From NCBI GenBank assembly GCA_029964075.1, contig CM057145.1, positions 2,294,001 through 2,358,000 of the forward strand: 64,000 nt of DNA, written 5' to 3'. The notes under the pieces were generated by a model. The model was not told the origin of the DNA. It searched no databases and saw only the letters and a list, made by a program, of their open reading frames with translations. The position numbers and the translations under genes are program-made. Source of the stretch: Patiria pectinifera. Lineage: Eukaryota > Echinodermata > Asteroidea > Valvatida > Asterinidae. Below, in pieces: positions 9,395 to 20,300 of this stretch. Position 1 is the stretch's first letter. Each line of letters opens with the position of its first letter.

Positions 9395-12300
9395 TCACTT
9401 CTTTTTGACTTTTAGTCGCGGCTTCTTGACTTTCCGCAAGAACGGATTGTCGCTCAGGATGGCGTCGACTTTCATCCGTTCGACGCGAGGCCTGGCGCTG
9501 CCGGGAGACTTCGGAGCCCCAGTCTCCCCGTCCTCTGGTTTCGCAGAATCGCCTTCGTCCGTCCCCAGCTTCTGATCGTCTGTGTCGGTATCGTCCATTT
9601 CGTCCTCATCGCAGATTTCGTGTTCGGGGGGCATGAGGGCGTCGATGTAGGGGAGGGGAGACGGGGTGCAGGCAATCACTGGAAAATTACAAAGGAGGAT
9701 TATGTTCAGTAGAAGTCAGCCCATTCACCCGAAACCCTTAAGAGTGATTGACTAGGATCCTTCCACACTCCTACAAATTCCAACACCAATACGGTAAACT
9801 GTACACAAAAACTGTTGGACTCTGATTATTGGTGGAATGCCTAACCCCATGTAAAGCATATTCAGTTTAGAGTGCAATACTCACTCTAATAAATTCCAAC
9901 AAACCCTGGTGTTGGAGTTTGACTGGATGGAGATTATAAGGGATAATGGCAGCGATGTAGTCCATCACAAGTTCAGTCACGTGTTAATCATAAAGCCCTT
10001 TAGAATAACATTTGTTGTACATGTATGTGTACTTCGTGCTATGGGCTCTGTGCACAAGTACTCCTTCAACAGTCAGAAAAGGAGAGTTGGGAGAGACCTA
10101 GTCTGGTTCCCGGTCCATCCACTGCGGATTTTGAATGTGTTTAAGGTTATTGGGAGCAGGGAATAGTCTGGTAGACCATTGAAAGAGATATTTGAACGCA
10201 TCGCACGCCGATGACGCCTGACGCTCATGCGAAGAAGGTGTGGCTAATAGCTTTGGCACATTCAGTCGTGCGTACTTCACGCGCGAACCAGAACAGTACA
10301 CACACGCTGTTTATCCCGTCCACAGTGCTTTCAAATGTGGTAAAAAGCGCCCTCTTTTGCTGGCGCTTGTAGCCCATAGTGTAATCCAGCAAACAGAATA
10401 AGATGCCATTTTTGCAGTGGTGCCACGTTCGCTCGCACGCCGATGCGTTCTTAAAGATGAGGTTACCCTTGGTCGATGAGTCATTCAGTCTCAAGTCAAG
10501 CCACTAGCTATTCAAATGAACTGTTACAAAAGCATTCCCTTGTTAATGTTCATCCAATTACTTGTGACTGGACGTGTGACTGGACTTGTGACTAGTACCT
10601 CGAAGCATCATGCATGTTGCTTATTGTCCCTAATAGCAGGGTTCAAGTTTAGCGGTAGCCCGCTAGTAAAATGCTAGTCAATAGCGGGCGTTCCGGCGTT
10701 CTGTACCCATCCGCCAATCTTACTCCGTTGACGAACCCCACTTGTTGGTTAGCGGCTTATTGGTTCGCGTGCTAAGTTTTCCTGGATTATCACTGCGAAG
10801 ACTCCAAACTGGAAAAAATATGAAGACTTACAGGGAAAGACATTGCTGTCTCCGGGAAACAACGTCTGTGTATCGCCCGTCTTAGCGATGAATCGTGTCA
10901 GTGCTCTCTCAACATCGCGTTTCTGCGACGCCGCCCTCTCACGGATGACCTTGTAGTCATTCTCCTGCTGTCTGTTTGTCTGATGGGACGAAACAAGAAA
11001 ACAATGTCAATCTGATGAGATTTTCCTAAATGTGATTTGCTGATGGCCCTGGCAGACACAGAACCAAATTGTCAAGAAGAGGTGGGGGCGGGGACACAAA
11101 GACAGTGCCACATCCAGGATTTGTAGTTAGAGGGGGCTGATCGATTCAATGACCAGCCAAAAATGTTGAAGGGGAAATGTTATTGGGAGGTCATTATTCC
11201 TATTTCATTTTTTTCTTTCGGTACATGCTTTTCAAAAAGAGAACGAGTAGACTTAGTATTTTACATTTTGACTTGTTGATACTTCACACTTTAAACAGCC
11301 ATAACGTGTCAACTGAATGTCTGATTGAAGTACAACAAACAGTATTGTAAGGAGAATTTTATTCTCTTTCCTATACCTGCAAACCCACATTTTGACCTCT
11401 GCCCAGTTCTGTCTCATTTTGCCAGAATGCCTCACAAATTTAAAATTTTGTTATAAAATATAGTTCATCCTTTGAAATTCGAAGATGACAGCCAACATCT
11501 CCATACTAGTTGGTGTTGTGTGTTCGCAGATGGCTAATAAGTCCAATTCTAGCCAGGAAGCTACGGTCCTACACTGGACACACTAGGTTGGGGGTGGGGG
11601 TGGACAGGTAGGGAAGCATCTAGCTGACGAGATTTTCGTTGCTGTCGTTTCAGCTCAGCCTCCCTGATGCGACGGGCTTCGAAGCTTGATGCACCTTCGT
11701 GTGATAATCTTCTCCATGCCGTTCGATCATGGGCATGTTCTTCCCAGCTACTCACATTGAAGTTGCATTGCTTCATGGTTGCTTTAAGGCAATCCTTGTA
11801 TCTCTTGAATTGACCACCAGCCGATCTTTTGCCTGTTGTTAGTTCACCGTAGAAGATCTTTTTGGGGAGTCGATCATCAGGCATCCGTACTACATGACCT
11901 GACCAGCGAAGTTGATCTCTCATGATCAAAGCACCTACACTGGGCAATTCCGCTCGCTTGAGGACTTCAGTGTCTGGGACCTTGTCTTGCCATCTGATGC
12001 GCAAGATCTTACGCATGCAGGAAAGGTGGAAGTGGTTCAGCTTTCTGATGTGGCGGCTGTAGGTTGTCCAAGTTTCACAGGCATACAGCAGGGAAGTCAG
12101 GACTGCAGCTTGATACACACGCAGCTTTGTTTTCAAGCTTATGCCTCTCCTATCCCACAAACGCTCACGAAATCTTCCGAAAGCTGAGCTGGCTTTGGAT
12201 ATCCGATTTGTGATTTCCTGGTCTATGTGGACCTCTTTTGACAGGGTGCTGCCCAAGTATGTAAACTTGTCAACAGAATGAAGGATGTGATCTCCAATGG

Positions 12301-14573
12301 TGATAACGGGTGGAACATATGGCTTACTTGGAGCAGGTTGAAACATCACTTCTGTCTTTTTTGTTATGGACAAAGACTGATTGTATTACTATATGGACTT
12401 GGTGCACATAGTTGCAAATGGAGAGTTCGGGGACACCAATCGGTTTGTGTTCATCAAGAACAAAACAAGTAAGGCTTGCTTACAAGTACGCGTGTCCTCC
12501 CCTAAAGGAGATGAACCTGTGTTCACAAGAACGGAGTGCCATCTCTCTTTCGAAGCGAATGGGCCAGCGAAGTCGAATTCTCCACAGCGAGTCTGTTACC
12601 TTCCCAGCATTGAATAATGCTGGTACCCATTTAACACTTGGGTTGAGAGGAGTAATTGAGGTAAAGCGCCTTACTCAAGGGCACAACACGCATGGCCACG
12701 GCAGAGCTCGAACCCACAACCTCACGATCATGCATCCTGTGCGCTACCGCTAGACCACACGTGCCCTGGCTCTCAAAAATGGTCCATATTGATTTAGTAA
12801 TTGACATTTTTTACACTTGTTCTCACCGTTGTCCTGATGTATGTGTGCGGATCAGGAAACTCAGGCAGATGATCAGGGATGTAAGAAGGATGCGGCTTGC
12901 GTTCGCTGGCTTGAAGAGCCTTGCAGGGCTGAGATTGCTTACTACGGTCCTCTGTATACAAACCCACACACAAATATGGTGTAAATCGAGGATTTTCTTT
13001 TGTTCCTCTTCCCTTTTCCTTTGTTTGTACTTTCGCAACAGCAGAGGGAGGGAAACCCAGAGAAACCCTCGTGGCACAAAACAATCAACAACAAAACTAT
13101 GACCTGAGCCAGGAATCGAACCCGTCACAGCGGTGAGAGGTGACCTTTTAAAATGTATAAATGTTCAGCATCAAGCAAACGAAGGAGTAAAATTAAGGCA
13201 ATGTGGGACAGTGGGAGCATAGTGCTCAGTCCAGTTCATCACAAGTAAATCACAGCTCCATCACATTTTAATGAGGACTTGTAATGACTTGTAAGGGCTT
13301 GAGAGGACTTGTGAGGACTTGTGAGAACTTGTGAAGGGCTTGAGAGGACTTGTGAGGACTTGTGAGAACTTGTGAAGGACTTGTGAGGACTTGTGATAGA
13401 CATGTGAGGACTTGTGCTGTGCTTGTGAGGACCTGTGATAATCTTGTGATGGACTTGTGAAGGACTTGTGAAGAACTGTGATGAACTTGTGAGGACTTGT
13501 GATGGAATTGTAAGGACTTGTGAACAATTGTGATGACTCGTGAGGACTTGCGAGAACAAGTGAGGACTGATGACGGACACAACTACAACACAGAGCACAA
13601 GATACAAGTATTGCAACAAAACTCACGATGCAGTGGGGGAATCCTTCGCCGTCTGCGAGCGTAATGAGCGAGGCCCTTGACATTTGACCCCATCCCAGTC
13701 AGTGCCATGCCTACATCCGTCACCATAGGCAGTGTCCGGCCTGCAAGCTCACAGTATGTTCTCGCGCTGCGGCCCAATTCAGTAAGATCTAAAGAAGGAT
13801 AGAAATGAATATCAAGTTACGTAAACAGTCACAGCCAGTTAATCCTGCTTTTTGTAGGCATGGAGCGCTCAACTGTTAAAGATGCATGCCCCTAGCCCCA
13901 CTAGTGTGGCCGCGGTATGCTGCGCTGAACCTCTGGCCACACACCGTGGTACCGCGCACTACTGAGGACGAAGTTTTCAAAAAAATTACGGTCAGTTTCT
14001 TACATATGGTTGTATCTATGATGTCTCATCTATCACTTCTGAGATGCTTAGGTGTAATGATGTTCAATTTTCCGAGATATTCTTGAATCTTTCTGGAGCC
14101 CATATGCACTCGTGAAACGTCTGGTGGTGATGGCAGCCATTTTGAATGTGACGAGAGATGACCTCAAGCTGTGACGTCGCGTTTATGCAAATTGCTTGTC
14201 GAGCGAGGGCGCAAGTTGCAAATGTGACGGCTGTTTCCTGTGCCGTGGATCCTGAATAGAGATCAGTACACGTGGCCCCGTAATTTTTATGAAAACGCCC
14301 TCAGTAGTGTGCGGTACCACGGTGTGTGGCCAGAGGTTCAGCGCAGCATACCGCGGCCTTACTAGTGGGGCTAGCATGCCCCGTGCTTCTAAAAAAATAG
14401 ATTTTAAATTTTTGTTTGTCCCTTTACTTACAACTCTGCAACATTTCAGTCAAGCTTTCCAAGCAGGACTCGTTGGCGCGGTCAAACCCAGATTCCATGC
14501 AGATTACACCGACGGCGACGCGCAACGCTCGGCGGTGGGCCGCCGCAAGATCAGAACTTCCTGTCGAAGTCAT
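9395..14573 (-). CDS. TAF8: TAF8, TFIID subunit 8, complete
   Basis: Five coding exons on the minus strand, 14432-14573, 13627-13788, 12827-12951, 10832-10967 and 9395-9678, all with GT-AG sites and consistent phases, give 282 aa (human TAF8: 310). TAF8 pairs with TAF10 through a histone fold and is part of TFIID, the RNA polymerase II general factor. Residues ~10-85 form the histone fold (HRRALRVAVGVICMESGF, ESLTEMLQSYLTELGRSA). Residues ~120-165 hold the conserved region with LPEFPDPHTYIRT and REERAASQ-type sequence (RERAASQKRDVERALTRF). Residues 189-205 match the human FPLIA...PYL block. The end is acidic, then DNPFLRKVKKPRLKVKKK, a basic nuclear-localisation tail. ATG at 14571-14573 follows a short 5' UTR part with an upstream acceptor. 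The introns contain many mobile-element insertions. Confidence 0.96.
9715..9860 (+). repeat. TTAACCCTAACCCC-related repeat, copy 2
   Basis: This lies inside TAF8 intron 4 next to exon 5. It aligns with 7790-7890 (gattgactag, acggtaaactgtacac, actgttgga, tctgattat). The CCCTAACCC end is eroded. The rest of the intron (9861-10831) contains only a hairpin at 10093-10178 beginning gacctagtctggttcc. Confidence 0.5.
11480..12395 (-). mobile_element. 5'-truncated non-LTR retrotransposon (LINE), C-terminal part of the polymerase ORF
   Basis: A 270-codon open stretch on the minus strand (11561-12373) reads as the C-terminal end of a LINE reverse-transcriptase protein: FTYLGSTLSKE, SLLYACETW, LRKILRIRWQDK, RWSGHVVRMPD. 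These motifs are typical of the region after the polymerase core in RTE/CR1-type families; I cannot fix the clade. Stop codons appear about 20 bp upstream of the open part, so the copy is truncated at its 5' end, as is usual after target-primed insertion. About 80 bp of 3' flank to ~11480 is probably its 3' UTR. It lies in TAF8 intron 3, in the same orientation as the gene. The frame is long and intact, suggesting a fairly young insertion. Confidence 0.85.
12595..12768 (-). mobile_element. tRNA-derived SINE in TAF8 intron
   Basis: The minus strand starts with a tRNA-like head: tggtctagcggtagcgc (A box) and gtgggttcgagctc (B box). The body follows with cccttgagtaaggcgcttta, a block shared with the SINE at 61590 (cttgagcaaggcacttta). 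The tail is not clear. The stretch 12400-12594 is unassigned. Confidence 0.75.
13030..13144 (-). mobile_element. Truncated tRNA-derived SINE in TAF8 intron 2
   Basis: The minus strand reads cctctcaccgctgtgacggg then ttcgattcctggctcagg, a B-box-type tRNA-like segment, followed by a short body. The A-box part is weak. It is a partial SINE copy about 80 bp from TAF8 exon 3. Confidence 0.55.
13262..13568 (-). repeat. Minisatellite in TAF8 intron 2
   Basis: About 300 bp of imperfect tandem units built on gaggacttgt / gagaacttgt / gaaggacttgt (plus-strand reading, unit 10-13 bp). Several minus-strand frames stay open through it and read as Ser/His/Lys-rich peptides, but this is an effect of the repeat. 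Exon 2 begins 59 bp further on. Confidence 0.9.
13893..14373. mobile_element. MITE with ~100-bp terminal inverted repeats and 9-bp target duplication (Mutator-like)
   Basis: The element begins TAGCCCCACTAG and ends with the reverse complement; the arms match for about 100 bp (13893-13990 and 14275-14373). It is flanked by the perfect direct repeat gcatgcccc at 13884-13892 and 14374-14382. Long inverted arms plus a 9-bp target duplication are the pattern of Mutator-type elements. It is 481 bp long with no coding capacity, and lies in TAF8 intron 1. The element at 33585-34056 has the same end and duplication length. Confidence 0.85.
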
Positions 14574-14847
14574 GCTGAGTAACGGATTGTCAGCCAAGGG
14601 TCATCTGATTCTGAAAAAAAAAATGAGAAAATACAAAAACCTGACAATGAAATAAAAATTGAAGTTGTATAATGAAATAAGTCCATGCAATCTACATGTA
14701 GAAGTTGAACATTACAAGAATAGCATCAGACATAAACGGAAAAACTTGACTTTTTTTCCTGGCAAATTATCATGGTATTGTGACATCACTCCCCTACTGT
14801 TTAACTTAAGTCTTAAGTTCCGTGCTTAGACTATGCCATGTTTGTTA

Positions 14848-15212
14848 GGCAAAAAAAAAATGTCGGTCTCTGGTCAAGGCGCGCGTCGATTTTAATCATG
14901 CGCGTCAATCTTTTTTTTTCCCAAAATGTTCCGCGGTAGCTCCAACAGCGCCCTCTATTTCCGCACCTCCTCAATTTTTTTTTACCAAAGAGCACCAAGG
15001 ATTGGGAAATTGCACCAAGGCAAATGATCGAAAGCACCAAGGCAAATTATGGAGGACACCAATGTACATGCGGACAACAAAAAAGCAAAATAGTACCCAC
15101 CTTGTCAGTACAATCCAAGCTTGAAGAGAAAAAAAAAAAAAAAAAAGCCGTGTGGCCGCGTCAATTCCGGAACTTTGGTCTGACCAGAGACCGAACATTT
15201 TTTTGGGGGGCC
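14848..15212. mobile_element. MITE, Harbinger-like, TTA target duplication
   Basis: The ends are inverted repeats (ggcaaaaaaaaaatgtcggt then ctctggtca, versus the complement of tgaccagagaccgaacat then tttttttggggggcc), flanked by TTA at 14845-14847 and 15213-15215. A GGC start plus a 3-bp TWA duplication fits PIF/Harbinger. A long poly-A followed by gccg lies inside, as in the element at 59520-59753. Located in the 5' UTR intron of TAF8. Confidence 0.75.
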
Positions 15213-15694
15213 TTATGTTTGTACAAATTTACTATTATTATTTCACATAACTTGTCTTTTCTCTGTTCTGCACCTGCGCAAAAAAATTATGGTTTGTTAT
15301 AAACATAGAGCAAGGAACTGGTTATAGGGGCCTACTGATACATGTATTTGATAATGGAACGAACGCCCTCTCGCGTTACGTACAATAATCACAATGAAAA
15401 ATCAGTCTGTCAGTGTCATTGACTGTCTTAATAATGAGATTGGGCCCTTGCTGTACTTTTAAAGCCAGTATTTCAGCTTAATTTAGTGTTTTATTACCAA
15501 TTCGGCAGAGTTCCGCAGAGTTCTGCACGTTCTGCAAGTTCCGCAAAATACCCACACCCAAAAAAAACCTGTAAAATTATTCAAAGGACGTAGGCTCGTA
15601 GCACCCGTTCGAAATAGCCATTTTGAAGTAGACCTACTAAATTTGTTCTTAGACACCTACACTTTCCAAAAAGAGGTTAGTTGTAAGCTCTTAC

Positions 15695-15790
15695 CTGCGA
15701 TTTTGTTCGAGAAAATCAAGCACCGTTCTCCAAACAAACAACGAACGCTGAACTGCGTCTGGCGGCAGCCATATTGAATAAGGCATTGGT
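15695..15790 (-). promoter_or_regulatory. TAF8 5' untranslated exon and start region
   Basis: On the minus strand the sequence ending at 15695 is followed by gtaagagc, a good donor. The matching acceptor (tttttcag) lies at 14611-14618, joining it to the short UTR before the TAF8 ATG. The exon contains an 18-codon upstream ORF (15716-15772, MAAARRSSAFVVCLENGA then stop) whose ATG sits in the motif aatATGGCTGCC, close to a YY1-type core-promoter element. The right boundary is a guess. Confidence 0.55.
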
Positions 15791-15799
15791 GTTTACGAA

Positions 15800-17219
15800 A
15801 CCGGGCATTCTTCCCAGTGATGGCTCGATCATTCAATGGCTTTATCATTATTTCGATGCCACAAACATTAGAAATGCTCAAACTGGTTGGCCTCATTATT
15901 TGTGATTGTAAAATTCTGATATATAATGCAGACCTATTTGACAGGTAGTCGCCAAAACTAAGTGAGAGCTGTAAATGTTTCCAGAAGCCAGGATTCAGAC
16001 GAAACCGTGGCTTGGAACATCGGTCAGTCGGTCGATGCGCATTCATCGGGGATTCAGTCGGTCGAGTCACTGAGTAAAACTGATTTAGGTACATGTACAA
16101 AAAGGAACAGCAACTACAATGTACATTATATTCCGTGTGTATATGAACATGTGACTAATTGTTTGTATATCAATGCATATAGCTTTAAGTCATGCTGAGA
16201 AAAAGCTCCGTTTGTGACATCAAAAATAAGTTGTGAACAACAAGTACACAGAATTTGATGCTGCGTAATTTTTCAAAAAATACTGTGAAAAAATGAGGAA
16301 AACATGGGAAAAGTCCTGTCATTCGAATTTTAGCCATTTATTTTTGTTTGTACTGTTTGCTTTTCTTAGGCGAAATAAAAAAAAATGTTTAGCGTCGATC
16401 CTGCCTTTTTGAAAATAGGGAAGCGCGGGCCGGAGGCCAACCCCTCCCCCTTTGCAAATGGCCGCCCGACGGACTATATTTGTCAAGATGACTGCTATTT
16501 TGATATTTTTTTAATGACCGCCATTGGACCCAGGAAATGACAAAACAGCTATATATATGGGCTAAGCAATTTACACATAAAGAGGCCAAAAGCCTCCAAA
16601 AAGGAAGCGGGCTAAACGGGTTTTTTTTTTATTTCGCCTTTCAGGTAATGGTACATGCTTTCGTACTACACCATGCCTAAAAGTAAAAGTAAAATAAACA
16701 TGTCAAACAACGGTAGAAATAAAAGTGGGTACGCCGGTAAAGCGCTGCATGCGAAGTTGACTCGCAGCCCGGCCTGATTTGTTGCATTCCATCTGGAAAA
16801 CACCCGCAGTGAAATCATATCACAAGTCACACAAATTGACATTGACCTCGACCTCTGACCTTTGACACGCTAAAAAAATGCACTGGCCCACTATAGGCCT
16901 ATCATCACTGCAACCGACTTGGCCGACCTGCACTACACACACTTTGAACTTTTACACAGATACGCATCTTGTGTTAACAACGACAGAAACTACACCCTTT
17001 CCAAGTTACTCAAGTTGGGCCTACTGGTACTACACAGCTACACAATCACCGAGCAAGGGTCAATGATAAGCGTTACAAAGTACCGACCACAGTTAGAAAC
17101 TCCACCTTAAATTAATTGATTCACGAAGACTCATCAGGGTGGACGTGGACTGGATTCGTGGCATGAAAAGCTGTACAGGCAACGCTTGTAAACTTGGAAA
17201 ATAACTGGACAATTACTGC
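15800..17219. other. Intergenic interval between TAF8 and the first dispanin
   Basis: No exon is recognised. The two genes diverge from this interval, so it should carry both promoters. It contains one MITE (16369-16638); otherwise it is unremarkable. Confidence 0.5.
16369..16638. mobile_element. MITE with ~40-bp terminal inverted repeats
   Basis: The left end ggcgaaataaaaaaaaatg then tttagcg is mirrored by cgggttttttttttatttcg then cc at the right, and the match continues through a tttttg / caaaaa segment. It is 270 bp long and non-coding. The target duplication is unclear (tta left, ttt right). Confidence 0.65.
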
Positions 17220-17313
17220 CTGAGAAATTTGAGGAGCCGTTCCGTCTCGGTGGACGCCTGTAGTGCACGGCGTTGTGTCGGTGACTTTCTAGTGACTTCG
17301 AGAGAATCTCGCA

Positions 17314-20300
17314 ATGGGTAGGTTTTAACTTTGTGCTCTAGTTTTATTGATCACTCAAAATGAGAGATTTCGATGATTATCACCATCATCCCCCAACATA
17401 AAAAAAAATGGCCATGAAGATCTTTTTTTAACGGGAAGATAATGTACAAGTACTTTTTATTAGCGTTTTCATGTCCTTGTTAGTTATTTTTCAATTTCAG
17501 TAACGTTATTTTACACATATTGCTGGTTTTGTTTTGTTGCTGGCTTGCTTTTATCTTTTCGTTAATCTTTTCTTTTCTATTGAGTTAAGTGCATAATCAT
17601 CTTTGTTTTGTAAGTATTCGATTATGTTAAATTCCTATTAATTAGTTATTTAAATGCAGGGCCATCGTTCCCGCTCGCTTCATTTTGAGGCTGCATCAAT
17701 TTTCAATTTTATGTTTTTATTTCAGTCATAATTTGTTTCAAGATGTTTCAGAAGTTCAGACGCTTCTAATAGCTTTACTAACGTTCAACAAGCACTTTCG
17801 CGGTCATCAACTAGACAACTATCCAAAACTATCAAATAAAAAGAGCCTCCTCCTTTTCGGCACATCGTATAAGCTTATGCTATTTTAGCCTATATTTGTC
17901 ACTAAAAATAGAAAAAAAGGCCCTTATCCTCCTCTTAAAAAAAACCCCGGACGATCAACTTTTGGTGTTTGGGTTTACCCTTGATAAATAAAAGAACAAA
18001 TGAAATCTATGTCCATTGGCGTCGCGAAAGGGGGGGGGGAGCAAATGGGGGGACTTGCGCACCCCAGGTTCCCCGGACGTTTTACAAGCGCCGCCCTTTA
18101 TATAATATCGAAAAATCGCCAACAAAAATGATCCAATGTAACTCAGGCCCGTTGCTAAGGGGGAAGGGGGGCTCCCCTGGCGAGCACTTTGCCCCCCCCC
18201 CCCCCCATTTGCAGAAATCAAAGCGTAGAAATTCACTACATTATTAATTTTTGTGTGTTTTTTTCTTGTGGTGTGCCCCCCCCCCCAGCTGGAACTGTGT
18301 TCCTCCTCCCCCTCCCCCAAAGGAATATCACAGACCTGTCCCGACAATGTGCAACGCAAAAGTAAAACATTTTAGAGTGTTGCAGATGCCAAAAAGACCA
18401 AACAAACAAAAAAGAAAAAAATGTTGGTTAAATTACATGTATGTAAGGAATAATATTGAATTGGTTAAAGAACACGGCAAGTATACAGCGTGAGTCCCCA
18501 AAGAAAAACTTGAGCAAAGACGAAACGATATTTTAAAAAAAAAATATGCGGCTCGTTCCATTTCATAAAAATAACACGGGGATAAAGTGAAAGTTATTAA
18601 CTAGTAACTGTGAAAATTTCACGTAATTTGCATACTCTATTCCCAAGTTATGTCTATTTTAATAAAAAGATCACAAAAATCTGCTATACGAACTGTTATA
18701 CGAACTGATGAATACCCATTAATACAATGAAACATAAACGTTGTCCCACCTCGATGAATGAACGAAAACTTCCAAAGGAAAACAGAAAAAAAAAATCGTC
18801 ATCAATATATCCGAAAAAAAAGATTTGACTTGTTCCTCATAAATAATGTAAAACACAATCTCTGAACAGTAAAAATTTGTGCCAGTCTCTTGACTCGATC
18901 ATTATTATGAAAGTCTCATTTGTATGTGAATGCATGTGTGTGTAATCTGTAATTTTCACTCAGTTCAATAGCTTCCAATGGCATTCCATGAACAGCTATA
19001 AAAATGGGTCTTTTATAGTAAAACATGTATAACTTCTGATAGCATGGATCAATTTCATTCATTTTTTTCCATGATGAGTAGAAGATCATGCTCTTTGAAG
19101 ACATACTTCATTGGTGCATCAAATTGGACTGCTTTTTAAGCAAAAAATATCATAATCCTGGTCACTATCTTGTTAACTCCATGTATTACATTCAATTTAA
19201 AGGCAGCAACCGAAAGGTAAAACTTGTTCAGAGGGTGAAAGACGCCCAAAATAGACCCCCCCCCCAAAAAAAGGGAGGGGTGGGGTTTCGTTTGGTTAAA
19301 ATATTAAATATACAAATAAGATATTTGTTGAAAAAAAGGTCGAATTCATTTAACAGTACGAACAATGTATCTTTAATGAAAACAACTGTCATGTCAGTAC
19401 ATCTTTAATAATTTGTATTGAAGCAGTAACCACAATCCGAAGTTAAAGGGAATGTACAACATTTGCTTTTGCTGAAAATTTCCGAAATAAATGGATTTGA
19501 AGGATTAGTATGTGATAGAAAGTATTGTTAAACTGACTTGTTTCACGTTTTGGGCTTGTAGATGCTGGAAAAACCAAGAAAACCAATCATATTCTAGTAG
19601 TCTGGTTCGTTCCTGACCCCACTTAAGATGAAACGAAGCAATGTATAGACTTTGGGGAATTGTTAGTTCAGATAATTAGTCTAGCAGGCTTGTACCCTTT
19701 CACAGGTGTATAATCAATTGCAAAGAAAATGCGAAATAACTAAATATGAACATTTAGAAGCACTTTTTGAAAAAAGCCAGTTTTCTCCAACGCTAGTCGG
19801 CCGACCAGCGTTGGAAAATTACAATTTCTTTTAGAAAATGTGAGCACACCAGCAGCCATGATTTCACAGGATGCTTTAGACTGTCATTCCCTAGTGAGGG
19901 AATCCAGTAAGGTATTTCGTGATTACTCGATCATTTCGTTTTTTGATGTTTGCAAATGTATCTTGCCTTTAAGGGCCACACCCAGTTATTTGAAAATGTG
20001 TCAAATCCATTTTTATTTTAAAAAGCCAGTCAAAGCTAAACTGTTGAGATTACCCACAAAATTATTGTGGTTTTTTGGTTATAGAATAGGCTACTTTATA
20101 CACTTAACCCTATTAAATCGGTAGTTTGTGTGCTTTTACTGTGCACTTTCAACTTTACCAGAGTCAAACGCCCTCCAACAAAAATAAACTTTGGACCGCC
20201 ACAAATAAATTACACCGGTTAACCAAATAAACGCCCGGGCAACGTGCTAGATCGCAACTACTGATTGTTTTCATTCAGTTGTAATTATTTAACCAAAATT

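Noticed and set aside
9909-10166. 85-codon plus-strand frame
   Set aside because: It lies in TAF8 intron 4 on the opposite strand and runs into the miniature hairpin; no supporting features.
13262-13568. CRISPR array
   Set aside because: The unit is 10-13 bp and imperfect, with no spacers, and the DNA is animal.
13239-13683. Several minus-strand frames rich in Ser, His and Lys
   Set aside because: They are readings of the gaggacttgt minisatellite, whose unit lacks stops in several frames.
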